A DNA stretch of 64,000 nt from Vreelandella neptunia (GCF_000712975.1 NZ_JHQL01000002.1:62001-126000), one strand, 5' to 3'; positions 38,849-47,847 are shown, numbered from the stretch's first letter. Made by a program: numbers and translations. Notes: generated by a model not told the origin, from the letters alone.

Positions 38849-39204
38849 TTGCCACCTTCCTTTTGTTGATTATTTTAACCAATCTGATCATATAGACCGG
38901 CGTACTAATGCGCAAGCAACAGCATAAAATGGGGATATAGAAGGTAACCGCACCTTTTACCACAAAATAAATGTTATTAAAAAAGCAACAGCTGGGTATA
39001 AAACACACGACCATTACACTGAAAATAGGCACCACCTGTTTTATGCATCGCCTCATTGAGGGCGAGATGTCGTGCTATCTGTTGGTATCTTATTAAAGGG
39101 CATGATTGAGTCGCGGCTCGCCGTTATCGCTAGCGTTGATAACCTCAGCGGCGTAACGCTAGCGCATCTGCTTATACTCACCATAGCCGCCACCGGAGAC
39201 CGCT
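38849..39204. other. 356-bp intergenic region between puuB and the M24 gene
   Basis: Divergent promoter region with no convincing gene. It contains a conspicuous inverted repeat at 39128-39164 (listed separately). The puuB-proximal half is AT-rich. An open frame on the minus strand across it encodes an odd Cys/Ile-rich peptide and has no gene-like features. Confidence 0.6.
39128..39164. repeat. Inverted repeat CGCTAGCGTT...AACGCTAGCG upstream of the M24 gene
   Basis: Two 10-bp arms at 39128-39137 and 39155-39164 separated by 17 bp. Each arm contains the self-palindrome CGCTAGCG, so it can be read as two dimer half-sites 27 bp apart or as one hairpin. It lies 40 bp before the ATG; a regulator-binding site is the likely meaning. 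Confidence 0.75.
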
Positions 39205-40395
39205 ATGGATTATCAACACTACCGCACCGCCCTTGCCGAGACGCTCGCCCAAAGTGAGTTGCCCTTTGCGCCTTCCGAATACCAAACGCGCCTAGATAAG
39301 GTGCGCTATGCCATGGCCCAGCGCGGGCTGGATGCACTGCTGCTCACCGACCCTGCCGACATTAACTACTTAACCGGCTATCACACTTTTGAGGTATCAG
39401 TACACGCCTGCTTAGTGTGCACACCTACACAGCTGGTGTTGCAGGTGGCCTCTATCGAAACAGGGGCAGCCGTGGTCACGGCGCGTGTTGATGAAATCAT
39501 TGGTTACCGATGGGAAAGCCTGGATGAGATCATCACGCCGCTTGCGGACTTACTCACTTCTTGCGAGCAAATTGGCATCGACGGCTGGAGCAGCGGTTTA
39601 CGTGTAGGCGTGATGGACGCGCTGGCCAGCTCGGTGGGTAAAGAGCGCTTCTGCGAAGCAGGTGATCTGCTCGATACGATTCGCATTGTTAAAAGTAGCG
39701 CCGAGCTTGAAATGCTCAGCGAGAGTGCGCGCATTACCGCCGCGGGCTTAGAGGCAGCGATGGCCGCTATTCGCCCAGGCATGACCGATAACGATATTGC
39801 GGCCATCGGTGCTAAAGCACTGCTAGAAAACGGTAGCGAGTTCATGAGTTTGCAGCCTATCGTGACCAGCGGGCACCGCATCGGCGTGATTCACGTTAAC
39901 CATAAGCGTCGCGTAATCCAGCCCAATGAACCGATATTTTTAGAATTTGGTGCTGCTTACCAGCGCTATACCGCCCCAATGATGCGCACGGCGGTGACAG
40001 GTAAGCCTAACGCTGAATTAACCGCCACCCGCGACTTGTGCCGCTCGCTGTTCGAGACGCTGTGCAGCCACATGAAACCAGGCAACACCTTTGATAATGC
40101 CGCGAGGGCAGCGGATGCCCTGCTGGCTCCCACCCGTGACCAGCTGTTTTTCTCGGGGGTATTTGGCTACGCCGTAGGCGCACAATTCCCCCCTAGCTGG
40201 GTGGAAGGCACCGGCTATATCGCCCAAGGCCTACATCGCCCCTTCGAAGAAAACATGGTCTTCCACTTACCGCTTTGCCTACGCGTTCCAGGCCAGTGGG
40301 GAGTAGGGTTAAGCGATACCGTGGTGGTTACCCAACACGGCGCTGAGCCACTGACCAACAACGATTGGCAGCTCTATCAGGCAACCGATCAATAA
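39205..40395 (+). CDS. M24-family creatinase/ectoine-hydrolase-like protein without metal ligands
   Basis: 396 residues with the two-domain layout of creatinase, prolidase and ectoine hydrolase DoeA: N-terminal creatinase-N domain (about 20-160, INYLTGYHTFEVSVHACL) and C-terminal pita-bread domain (about 170-390). The metal positions of M24 peptidases are replaced: the D-x-G segment reads LEFGAAYQRYTAPMMRT, the GHGIG His is Tyr in GYAVGAQFPPSW, and the terminal I-E-D is GLSDT. This points to the metal-independent creatinase/DoeA-like branch. GGAG precedes the ATG. The substrate is unknown; a linear or cyclic amidine/amide is plausible. No doeB partner is adjacent. Confidence 0.75.
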   Translation: MDYQHYRTALAETLAQSELPFAPSEYQTRLDKVRYAMAQRGLDALLLTDPADINYLTGYHTFEVSVHACLVCTPTQLVLQVASIETGAAVVTARVDEIIGYRWESLDEIITPLADLLTSCEQIGIDGWSSGLRVGVMDALASSVGKERFCEAGDLLDTIRIVKSSAELEMLSESARITAAGLEAAMAAIRPGMTDNDIAAIGAKALLENGSEFMSLQPIVTSGHRIGVIHVNHKRRVIQPNEPIFLEFGAAYQRYTAPMMRTAVTGKPNAELTATRDLCRSLFETLCSHMKPGNTFDNAARAADALLAPTRDQLFFSGVFGYAVGAQFPPSWVEGTGYIAQGLHRPFEENMVFHLPLCLRVPGQWGVGLSDTVVVTQHGAEPLTNNDWQLYQATDQ

Positions 40396-40425
40396 CGAAT
40401 AGATCATCGCGCTAATAACCTAAGA

Positions 40426-40454
40426 TTGACAGTATGATTAACCAGCGTTATTGT
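40426..40454 (+). promoter_or_regulatory. Candidate promoter for the 40.6-kb small gene
   Basis: Perfect TTGACA, 17-base spacer and TATTGT (4 of 6). The -10 overlaps the left arm of a 9-bp inverted repeat (ATTGTCACC at 40450-40458, GGTGACAAT at 40507-40515) that could be an operator or form the 5' end of the transcript. Confidence 0.5.
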
Positions 40455-40515
40455 CACCAAAGATGCAAATGAGAACTACTATCTTTTCATAGATGCTTTC
40501 ATCTGAGGTGACAAT
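40450..40515. repeat. Long interrupted inverted repeat after the promoter
   Basis: Arms ATTGTCACC/GGTGACAAT, extended inward by AGATG (40460-40464) and CATCT (40500-40504), giving a 14-bp stem with a small bulge and a 35-nt loop. Confidence 0.65.
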
Positions 40516-40536
40516 CAGTGGAGGTAACGACAAGCT

Positions 40537-40588
40537 CTGTTAGTAAGCCCTGATAGTAAGTTCTGTTAGTAAGCCCTGATAGCAAGTT
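40537..40588. repeat. Two direct 26-bp repeats
   Basis: Two adjacent 26-bp copies differing by one base (consensus begins CTGTTAGTAAGCCCTGATAG), followed by a degenerate partial copy, 40 bp upstream of the small gene at 40630. Confidence 0.9.
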
Positions 40589-40629
40589 CGATCAGTCATT
40601 ACTAAAAGTAAGCTCTATGGATAAGTGCC

Positions 40630-41004
40630 ATGACTAGTGAGCAACGCCAGCTTCGCCAAACGTTGATTTTTTTACGCACCTCTTTTGAAGCAGTGCAGCA
40701 CTCGATTGCCGGCCGGTTAGACGACCCCCTGCCCTGCTGGCTAGACACCAGCATGCTCACCCTGATGTCGCGGGAATTAGCCCGCTGCAGCCAGCAAGCC
40801 AAACCGCTCTTCCCGCCACTTGTCACCGAGCAAGTGTTTATCGCCTCTCAGCAGTGCGACTTGCTCCTCAAGCAGTGCCCTGGCGTACTAAGCAGCGCTG
40901 TTTGTTACCGTCAGCTAAGTGCGATTATGCTGGCGCTAACCAACGCGATTGAACAAACCGACACGCCAGCCAAGCGCCGCTGGCCTTGGCAGCGACGCTT
41001 TTAA
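40630..41004 (+). CDS. Small protein of unknown function
   Basis: 124 residues, not recognised. Mostly helical by eye, Gln/Leu-rich (RQLRQTLIFLRTSFEAVQHS), six Cys residues and a strongly basic aromatic C-terminus (AKRRWPWQRRF). No signal peptide or membrane segment. It is preceded by a candidate promoter and repeats, which supports a real transcription unit, and is convergent with the chemoreceptor gene only 12 bp away. Confidence 0.65.
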   Translation: MTSEQRQLRQTLIFLRTSFEAVQHSIAGRLDDPLPCWLDTSMLTLMSRELARCSQQAKPLFPPLVTEQVFIASQQCDLLLKQCPGVLSSAVCYRQLSAIMLALTNAIEQTDTPAKRRWPWQRRF

Positions 41005-41016
41005 ATGGTTGGTTCG

Positions 41017-42696
41017 TTAGAATGTTTCCCACTCGTCAGCAACAAGCTCAGCTTTTTGAGTAGGTGCTTGATAGCTAGAAACAGGTTGCTTACTCACGCT
41101 TGCTGATTTTTGTGGCATCGGTAGCTGATAGCCCTCCGCCACTTTAAAATAGGCAACTGCGTTCGCAAGGTCTTGCGCCTGCTCTCCCAACGAGGCCGAT
41201 GCAGTGGCCGTTTGCTCAACCAGTGAGGCGTTTTGCTGAGTGACATCATCCATCTGGTTAATCGCAATGCTCATTTGATCAATGGCTGAGGTCTGCTCAT
41301 CAGATGCTCGGCTTACGTCCTCCATAAGGTCCGACACTTTACCGATATTTACCACTATCTGTGCCATTGACTCCCCAACGGCTTTCACCAGATTGCTTCC
41401 CTGCTCAACCACGCTGTTATTGTCGGTGATCAAGTCTTGAATTTGTTTGGCTGCGTCCGCGCTGCGCTGCGCCAGGCTTCTCACTTCTTGAGCAACCACC
41501 GCAAAGCCCCGCCCCTGCTCTCCAGCACGGGCTGCTTCTACCGAGGCATTCAACGCCAAAATATTGGTCTGAAAGGCAATACCGTCGATTAAAGCCACAA
41601 TACCGCTAATTTTTTCTGAACTGTGATTGAGTTCATCCATTTTATTGACGGCTTCTTTGACTTTTTCGCCACCATAGCTCGCTGAGCGGCTAGCGGTGTG
41701 TGCAAGCGCGTTCGCTTCGCCAGTGTGCTGGGTATTATTTTTTACCGTCGCAGCCACCTGTTCCATACTTGCGGCAGTCTCTTGAAGGCTAGATGCCTGC
41801 TCTTCAGTACGCTGTGACAGGTCAATATTGCCCGACGAAATTTGACTTGAAGCGCTCGAGATGGCGCCCGCTGAGGCCTGAATACTACCGATAAGTCCTT
41901 GCAGCTTGCCTTGCATATCGCCTAGTTCATCAAGCATATCGCCGATTTCATCGCGGTGGGCATGGTGAATTTTTTGCGTTAGGTCGCCTTCTGCCATCGC
42001 ATGAAAATGACGACGCGCTTGTACCAGCGGCTGCAAGATACGTTGAATTAGCAGCCAGCTAAGAATACCCGCCAGGATAACAGCGACCAGTAGGGCACCG
42101 ATCATTAAGTTCCTCATCGTTGCCGCGCGTGATACTGCATTTTCATAGCCCGCCTGAGCCTCGCGCTCTTCCTGTGCAATGAGTTCATTTAACGTGGCGT
42201 GCATTTGACGATAGGCAGGTAACGCTTGGGTGAAGGCCATCTCATTGGCCTCTTCGTAGTTACCGACTGAGTAAAGAGGCATCGTGGGAGCTACCGTCAC
42301 TAAAAGCTGCTGATAACTCTCGCGGAAACGCGCCGCGAGCGCTTCTGTTTCAGCAGACATTTCATTAGACGAGTACGCATGCCATATAGCATCGATCTGC
42401 GAGATATTTTGAATAATATTATCCATATGCATCTGCACAGAGTGATCGTGAAGCGTACTAACTGACAGCACCGGGTCATGCTGCCCCGAAAGTGACAACT
42501 CCATAATCATATCTTTAGAGTGGTCATTAAGCTGAGCAATGCGTTGGGTATCACGTAAATTTTCTTGATAAATCGTATCCACAGCGCGATTAGAGGAAGC
42601 CATTCCGCTAAAGCCCATTGCGCTAATACCTAACATGAGTATTAGCATTACGATAACCATCAAGATCAGGCGTTTTTTAATTGTCATTCGCAACAT
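41017..42696 (-). CDS. Methyl-accepting chemotaxis protein, Tsr/Tar type
   Basis: 559 residues. Membrane helix at about 10-32, a periplasmic four-helix-bundle sensor (about 33-190), second helix at about 195-217, HAMP (about 218-270), then the signalling coiled coil with the hairpin tip IDGIAFQTNILALNASVEAA and RAGEQGRGFAVVAQEVRSLA. It ends in EWETF, matching the CheR/CheB-tethering pentapeptide (NWETF in E. coli Tsr). The ligand cannot be told from sequence; its position beside amine-catabolic genes suggests an amine or amino acid but does not show it. No che genes nearby. Confidence 0.93.
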   Translation of the reverse strand: MLRMTIKKRLILMVIVMLILMLGISAMGFSGMASSNRAVDTIYQENLRDTQRIAQLNDHSKDMIMELSLSGQHDPVLSVSTLHDHSVQMHMDNIIQNISQIDAIWHAYSSNEMSAETEALAARFRESYQQLLVTVAPTMPLYSVGNYEEANEMAFTQALPAYRQMHATLNELIAQEEREAQAGYENAVSRAATMRNLMIGALLVAVILAGILSWLLIQRILQPLVQARRHFHAMAEGDLTQKIHHAHRDEIGDMLDELGDMQGKLQGLIGSIQASAGAISSASSQISSGNIDLSQRTEEQASSLQETAASMEQVAATVKNNTQHTGEANALAHTASRSASYGGEKVKEAVNKMDELNHSSEKISGIVALIDGIAFQTNILALNASVEAARAGEQGRGFAVVAQEVRSLAQRSADAAKQIQDLITDNNSVVEQGSNLVKAVGESMAQIVVNIGKVSDLMEDVSRASDEQTSAIDQMSIAINQMDDVTQQNASLVEQTATASASLGEQAQDLANAVAYFKVAEGYQLPMPQKSASVSKQPVSSYQAPTQKAELVADEWETF

Positions 42697-42963
42697 AATA
42701 GCTCTCGGCGCATTAGCGCATGGCGGTTTGGTTTAACAGTTCAACAACACACTCATTTTACTCTTTAACTTTTTTTAACAAAATTCACGTAATTGACACG
42801 CATCAAGCAAATGGCGCTTTTATCTACAAATGTTGCAGCTCTGTGATGTAACGAATGCCCCTGGCGGCCTAACGGCATCTATATCACTGCTTAGCAGTTT
42901 ATAGTAAACTGGTCTATTCTATTCATCTCGATCTAATTGACCGTTTCCAAAAGGAGTTTGCCC

Positions 42964-44082
42964 ATGGCGTATGAAACGCTCTTCACCCCTATTCAGTTAG
43001 GCAGTTTATCGATTCCGAACCGCGTGATCATGGCGCCCCTAACACGCTCACGCACCCCAGACAGCGTTCCAGGCAAGATGCAGGAAGCCTATTACGGCCA
43101 ACGAGCAGGGGCTGGGCTGATTATTAGTGAAGCCACCAATATTTCCCCTGCTGCCAAGGGTTATGTGTATACACCAGGCATCTGGACAGATGAGCAAGAA
43201 GCTGGCTGGAAGGGTGTGGTGAATGCAGTACATGCCAAAGGCGGCCGTATCGCGCTGCAGCTGTGGCACGTTGGGCGCGTGTCCCATGAAATGGTGCAAC
43301 CGAATGGCCAACAGCCTGTTGCCCCTAGTGCATTAAAAGGGGAAGGCGCTCAGTGCTTTGTTGAGTTTGAAGACGGCACTGCTGGCCAGCACCCTACCAG
43401 TACGCCCCGTGCACTGGAAACCGATGAGATCCCAGGCATTGTCGATGACTACCGCCAAGCGGCCGTTCGCGCCAAACGCGCAGGCTTCGATATGGTTGAA
43501 GTGCATGCAGCCAATGCTTACTTGCTTAACCAGTTTTTGGCCACCGGCACCAATCAGCGTACCGACCAATATGGCGGCTCGTTGGAGAATCGCGCACGCT
43601 TTCCATTGGAAGTCGTCGATGCGGTGATTGAGGTATTTGGCGCAGCACGTGTTGGCATTCGCCTGACGCCGTTTATCGAACTGTTCGGCCTGACCGATGA
43701 TGAGCCTGAAGCCATGGCTTTCTATCTTGCGGAGCAACTGTCCAAACGCGGCTTAGCCTATCTGCACTTAAATGAGCCTAACTGGATTGGTGGCGACATC
43801 ACCTTCCCTGACGGCTTTCGGGAACAAATGCGCGAACGCTTTAACGGCTGCCTGATCTACTGCGGCAACTACGACGCTGCTCACGCAGAAGCTCGCATTA
43901 GCGAAAAAACTGCTGATGCGGTGGCCTTTGGCCGTCCTTATATCGCCAACCCAGACTTGCCAGAACGCTTCCGAGTGAACGCGCCACTTACCGAACCGAA
44001 CCCCGAAACGTTCTACGGTGGTGACGAAAAAGGCTATACCGATTATCCATTTATGGATAACGGCTACGATCGTATTGACTAA
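42964..44082 (+). CDS. nemA: N-ethylmaleimide reductase / old yellow enzyme family NADH:flavin oxidoreductase
   Basis: FMN-dependent ene-reductase acting on electrophilic alkenes and nitro compounds. 372 residues. FTPIQLGSLSIPNRVIMAPL and TRSRTPDSVPG open the barrel; LQLWHVGRVSH, GFDMVEVHAANAYLLNQFL, QYGGSLENRARFPLEV and VAFGRPYIANPDLPER are OYE signatures. The ATG at 42964 has an AAGGAG ribosome site. Its identity as NemA rather than another OYE rests on close overall resemblance. A NemR-like half palindrome lies upstream. Confidence 0.92.
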   Translation: MAYETLFTPIQLGSLSIPNRVIMAPLTRSRTPDSVPGKMQEAYYGQRAGAGLIISEATNISPAAKGYVYTPGIWTDEQEAGWKGVVNAVHAKGGRIALQLWHVGRVSHEMVQPNGQQPVAPSALKGEGAQCFVEFEDGTAGQHPTSTPRALETDEIPGIVDDYRQAAVRAKRAGFDMVEVHAANAYLLNQFLATGTNQRTDQYGGSLENRARFPLEVVDAVIEVFGAARVGIRLTPFIELFGLTDDEPEAMAFYLAEQLSKRGLAYLHLNEPNWIGGDITFPDGFREQMRERFNGCLIYCGNYDAAHAEARISEKTADAVAFGRPYIANPDLPERFRVNAPLTEPNPETFYGGDEKGYTDYPFMDNGYDRID

Positions 44083-44113
44083 AGAGCTTGCCCAACAACA
44101 TGCCATAAGAATG

Positions 44114-44144
44114 AAAAGCACCACTTAAGTGGTGCTTTTTTTTT
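44114..44144 (+). terminator. Terminator downstream of nemA
   Basis: AGCACCAC, TTAA and GTGGTGCT followed by nine T. Confidence 0.92.
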
Positions 44145-44206
44145 GTCTGCGCCTGCCCAAACGCTGCTAGGCTATTGATTCTGGCGTTTTAACCTACAGG
44201 TGAGTC

Positions 44207-44677
44207 ATGCTCGGTTCGCTGTTCGCTCTGCTCGTGTCGCTCCTGCTTGTTGGCCTTACTGCCACCACGGGGGCGCGTTTTCGTCCTGATGACTGGTACC
44301 GCGAACTGCGCAAACCCAGCTGGACGCCACCTGACATCGCCTTCCCTATCGCCTGGGGCATTCTTTATCTATTGATGGCCATTGCGGCATGGCGCATTTA
44401 TATGGCCGATGACACACCCTTACGCACGGCAGGCTTGATAGTTTATGGCCTTCAACTGTTGGTTAATGCGGCGTGGTCATGGTTGTTCTTTGGCCGAAAG
44501 CAGATCACCACAGCGCTGGCAGATATCGTGCTCCTGTTGGGATTAATTACACTAGCCATTGTGCTATTTGCTAATGTGAGCCTGTTGGCAGCTTGGTTAA
44601 TGGTGCCTTACTGGCTTTGGGTGGCGCTTGCGTTGACGCTTAATACGTCTATTCTACGGTTAAATCACAGGGCCTAA
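44207..44677 (+). CDS. tspO: TspO/MBR-family membrane protein
   Basis: 156 residues, five membrane helices. The family signature WYRELRKPSWTPPDIAFPIAWGILY is reproduced as RELRKPSWTPPD plus PIAWGILYLLMAIAAW. Bacterial TspO binds porphyrins and affects tetrapyrrole export and stress responses. It is 24 bp before the ZipA-like gene on the same strand and may share its transcript. A nearby CbiX-like chelatase is the only tetrapyrrole-related neighbour. Confidence 0.93.
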   Translation: MLGSLFALLVSLLLVGLTATTGARFRPDDWYRELRKPSWTPPDIAFPIAWGILYLLMAIAAWRIYMADDTPLRTAGLIVYGLQLLVNAAWSWLFFGRKQITTALADIVLLLGLITLAIVLFANVSLLAAWLMVPYWLWVALALTLNTSILRLNHRA

Positions 44678-44701
44678 ACGCCCATCGACAGGGTTTATCA
44701 C

Positions 44702-45295
44702 ATGGATGTCACTTCGCTTCCTTTCCTACTCGCTGTTGCCTCATTAGTCTTAGGCTTGTTGGCAGCTGCCATTTTTGTGTATGTGGTGGTACCTAGAAGA
44801 CGCCGCGCTAAAGCAAAGGCCGCCACGCCGCCGACAACGCCCAAAGCCGAACCACAATCTCCCTCGCCTGAACCAGAGGCCCCCGCTCCTGCTGCGCGTA
44901 AAGAGAAAGTAAAACAACACTCCCTTTTTGTGATTTTTGCCCACCCCGATACCACCACAGACGAACGTTTGGCCGAGTGGTTGCGGGGAAAAGAAGCCAC
45001 CTATGACCCAGTTAAGAAAATTTATCTTATCAGCGGCAAGCAGCCTTCCAACCCAGTTACTATCGCTAACGCCTTTCCGCCTGGTGAGATGCCCGACCTA
45101 CTGCGCGGGGAAACCCACGAACCCATTCGTGGGGTTAGCCTGCTAGTAAAACCGCCGCTGCATAAACGCCGTAATCAGCAAATGTACGTTTATGTCGAAC
45201 TCGCCAAAGAACTACACGAGACCTTTAGCGGCGATTTACTGGATGTCGACCGGCTACCTGCCACGGAAACGACCTACACACAGATTATTGGCTAA
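44702..45295 (+). CDS. ZipA-like membrane-anchored protein
   Basis: 197 residues. One N-terminal membrane helix (about 6-30, LLAVASLVLGLLAAAIFVYV) with an extremely short periplasmic end, a basic stop (PRRRRAKAK), a Pro/Ala/Glu-rich linker (about 38-68) and a C-terminal globular domain (about 74-197). That layout and the C-terminal pattern (SLFVIFAHP; VSLLVKPPLHKRRNQQMYVY; VELAKELHETFSGDLLDVDR) resemble ZipA, whose C-terminal domain binds the FtsZ tail. It is shorter than true ZipA and lies outside a ligA-zipA context, so I take it as a paralogue or look-alike. The assignment is by eye. Confidence 0.6.
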   Translation: MDVTSLPFLLAVASLVLGLLAAAIFVYVVVPRRRRAKAKAATPPTTPKAEPQSPSPEPEAPAPAARKEKVKQHSLFVIFAHPDTTTDERLAEWLRGKEATYDPVKKIYLISGKQPSNPVTIANAFPPGEMPDLLRGETHEPIRGVSLLVKPPLHKRRNQQMYVYVELAKELHETFSGDLLDVDRLPATETTYTQIIG

Positions 45296-45307
45296 CCTGT
45301 TTAGCGA

Positions 45308-46897
45308 TTAAACCACGCCTTGGCTACGCAGGTAGTCATCATAGCTACCGCTAAAGTCGACAAGTCCCTCGGGCTGCATATCGATAATGCGCGTGGCCAG
45401 TGACGAAACAAACTCGCGGTCGTGGCTGACAAATATCAGCGTGCCTGGATAGTTCTCCAGCGCCAAGTTCAGCGCCTCAATCGATTCCATATCCAGGTGG
45501 TTGGTCGGCTCGTCCATCAACAAAACGTTGGGGTTAGTGAGCGTTAGCTTGCCAAACAGCATGCGTCCTTGCTCACCACCTGAAATCACTCTGACAGATT
45601 TATTAATGTCGTCGCTGGAAAACAGCATCCGCCCCAACGCACCGCGCACCACCTGCTCGCCGCCTTTGGTCCATTGACTCATCCACTCGAAGAGCGTGGC
45701 ATCGACAGGAAAGTCATCGGTGTGATCTTGAGCAAACATGCCCACTTCCGCGGCATCAGTCCATTTCACTTCACCGGCATCGGGGTGCAAGTCACCCGCC
45801 AGGGTTTTCAGCAGGGTGGTTTTACCTATGCCGTTGGGGCCGATAATGGCTATCCGCTCACCCGCTTCGACGGTCATCGAGAAACGCTCAAAGAGCGGCT
45901 TCTCATCGTCGTAGCCTTTAGTGATCGCATCAACGTTCACCGCATTGCGGTGGATCTTTTTATTCTGATCGAAGCGGATAAACGGGCTAACCCGGCTTGA
46001 AGGCTTGATATCTTCCAGCTTGATTTTGTCGATCTGGCGCGCCCGTGAAGTGGCTTGTTTGGCTTTAGAGGCGTTGGCCGAGAAGCGGCTAACAAACTGC
46101 TGAAGCTCGGCAATTTGGGCTTTTTTCTTGGCATTATCCGAATGCTGGCGCTCGCGGGCAGCAGTGGCAGCGGTCATGTAGTCGTCGTAGTTGCCAGGGA
46201 ACAGGGTAATCTCCCCGTAATCCAGGTCCGCCATGTGCGTGCACACACTATTCAGGAAGTGACGGTCGTGAGAAATAATCACCATGGTACTGCTGCGCGC
46301 TTTAAGGATATCTTCCAGCCAGCGGATCGTATTGATATCCAGGTGGTTAGTCGGTTCGTCGAGCAGCAGTACATCCGGGTCGGAAAACAGCGCCTGGGCG
46401 AGCAGCACGCGCAGCTTCCAGCCGGGAGCAACTTCGCTCATCGGGCCGGTATGCTGTTCAATGGGAATACCTAGCCCTAGCAGTAGCTCTCCGGCGCGAG
46501 ACTCAGCGGTATAGCCGTCAAGCTCGGCAAAGCGCACTTCAAGATCAGCCACCGCCATGCCATCTGCTTCACTCATTTCTGCCAACGAATAGATCCGCTC
46601 GCGCTCGGCGGCTACTTTCCAGAGTTCAACGTTACCCATGATAACGGTGTCGATGACCCGCTCGTTCTCATAGGCAAACTGATCCTGACGCAGTTTACCC
46701 AGCCGCGTGCTGCTATCAAGCATGACCTGACCGGACGAAGGCTCAAGCTCGCCACCCAAAATCTTCATAAAGGTGGATTTACCGCAACCATTGGCGCCAA
46801 TCAAACCGTAGCGATTGCCGTTATTAAATTTGACGGAAACATTTTCAAACAGGGGCTTGGCCCCAAACTGCATGGTGATATTGGCGGTTGCGATCAA
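45308..46897 (-). CDS. ABC-F family ATPase, YbiT type
   Basis: Soluble tandem-ABC protein, 529 residues, the E. coli YbiT length. Two Walker A motifs ([18 protein letters not shown]), a degenerate first signature ([15 protein letters not shown]), a good second one ([14 protein letters not shown]) and two Walker B/ABC-F tails ([22 protein letters not shown]), joined by a charged helical linker (about 240-310). ABC-F proteins act on the ribosome E-site region; the exact role of YbiT is not settled. Confidence 0.94.
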   Translation of the reverse strand: MIATANITMQFGAKPLFENVSVKFNNGNRYGLIGANGCGKSTFMKILGGELEPSSGQVMLDSSTRLGKLRQDQFAYENERVIDTVIMGNVELWKVAAERERIYSLAEMSEADGMAVADLEVRFAELDGYTAESRAGELLLGLGIPIEQHTGPMSEVAPGWKLRVLLAQALFSDPDVLLLDEPTNHLDINTIRWLEDILKARSSTMVIISHDRHFLNSVCTHMADLDYGEITLFPGNYDDYMTAATAARERQHSDNAKKKAQIAELQQFVSRFSANASKAKQATSRARQIDKIKLEDIKPSSRVSPFIRFDQNKKIHRNAVNVDAITKGYDDEKPLFERFSMTVEAGERIAIIGPNGIGKTTLLKTLAGDLHPDAGEVKWTDAAEVGMFAQDHTDDFPVDATLFEWMSQWTKGGEQVVRGALGRMLFSSDDINKSVRVISGGEQGRMLFGKLTLTNPNVLLMDEPTNHLDMESIEALNLALENYPGTLIFVSHDREFVSSLATRIIDMQPEGLVDFSGSYDDYLRSQGVV

Positions 46898-46980
46898 GAT
46901 GTGAGCCCTGGTTAACAGTGTAATTGCGCGTTCAAAGGCCCGCGATTCTACGCGCCTTTGAGCAGCGTTACACCTCCCCT

Positions 46981-47847
46981 CTAGCGGGCATTCCCTAACT
47001 TAGCCGGCAGCTCAAGTAGAAAGCGTTCACCATCAAGCGCTTGGCGCAGTCGCGTGCTGAGTATATCGACAATGCCAGCGTGTTCGCCCACCAGCGCTGT
47101 GGTTGTCACGCTCAACCCAGGGTGGCGCTGTGCAGCGGCGGCGCAAATCTCAGCGATATCGCCACCTTCACCCGCATGACGCCCAGGCGAGAGAAACAGC
47201 ATCGCTAAAATCACCGAGCCTGTTTGAAACTCCGGCGTATCCAGCAAATGTTCCAACAGCGGCTCATTAAAGCGATATTCGTCACCATCACGGCGCTCCA
47301 TGGAAGCCGCTGCTACGCAGCTAACGTCATCTCCCAGTAGCACGCTTAACTGCCCAGCTAAGCGATTGCGCACGGCTGTCACGTCAGGAATCGGGCTACC
47401 GTGATCCACCAGGGCTACGTGTGGCGTCGTTCCCGCCTGGCGCTTGTCGCGCACGTTGTCAGCCAGCAGCTTGGCTAAACGCAGGTCGTTATTGCCCCGT
47501 TCATCTACCAACGGCTGGGCCACACGAACGCTCACTTGAGGAAACCGCGCCTGCAGTGCTGCCATGCGCTCTGGCAGGTAGCCCGTCAGAGCCTTGCTTG
47601 GCCCAAAGAAGAATGGCAGCACAATGATCTCTGTCGCCCCCTGCTCGGCGCTTCGCTCAGCCGCTGGGCCTAGGGTAATCGCGGGGATACCGTCGACCTC
47701 TTCAGGAGGAATTTTATTGGAGTGCAGCAAAGAAGCCGCCTGCACGGTTTCTCCTAGCTGTTGGCTGAGCGCAAACGCTACACGGCGCAAGCTATGGGTT
47801 GCCTGGGGCCGTAATGAGCCGTTATCGACGAGAAAAATCGCGCGCAT
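46981..47847 (-). CDS. Tandem CbiX/SirB-like chelatase-family protein
   Basis: 288 residues in two similar halves. The first starts [13 protein letters not shown] and continues [18 protein letters not shown]; the second starts [13 protein letters not shown] and continues [18 protein letters not shown]. In CbiX/SirB the first motif His and the later His bind the metal or tetrapyrrole. Here only the second half keeps both (DHGS, GRHAG), while the first has Asn (DNGS) and no second His. A sirohydrochlorin-type chelatase is possible, but no cobalamin or siroheme gene is adjacent. Confidence 0.8.
   Translation of the reverse strand: MRAIFLVDNGSLRPQATHSLRRVAFALSQQLGETVQAASLLHSNKIPPEEVDGIPAITLGPAAERSAEQGATEIIVLPFFFGPSKALTGYLPERMAALQARFPQVSVRVAQPLVDERGNNDLRLAKLLADNVRDKRQAGTTPHVALVDHGSPIPDVTAVRNRLAGQLSVLLGDDVSCVAAASMERRDGDEYRFNEPLLEHLLDTPEFQTGSVILAMLFLSPGRHAGEGGDIAEICAAAAQRHPGLSVTTTALVGEHAGIVDILSTRLRQALDGERFLLELPAKLGNAR

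Noticed and set aside
38754-39056. Minus-strand 100-codon frame upstream of puuB
   Set aside because: Overlaps the puuB 5' end out of frame and covers its promoter region; Cys/Ile-rich peptide resembles translated AT-rich intergenic DNA.
39205-40395. Xaa-Pro aminopeptidase/prolidase
   Set aside because: The metal-ligand residues required for that activity are missing at every motif.
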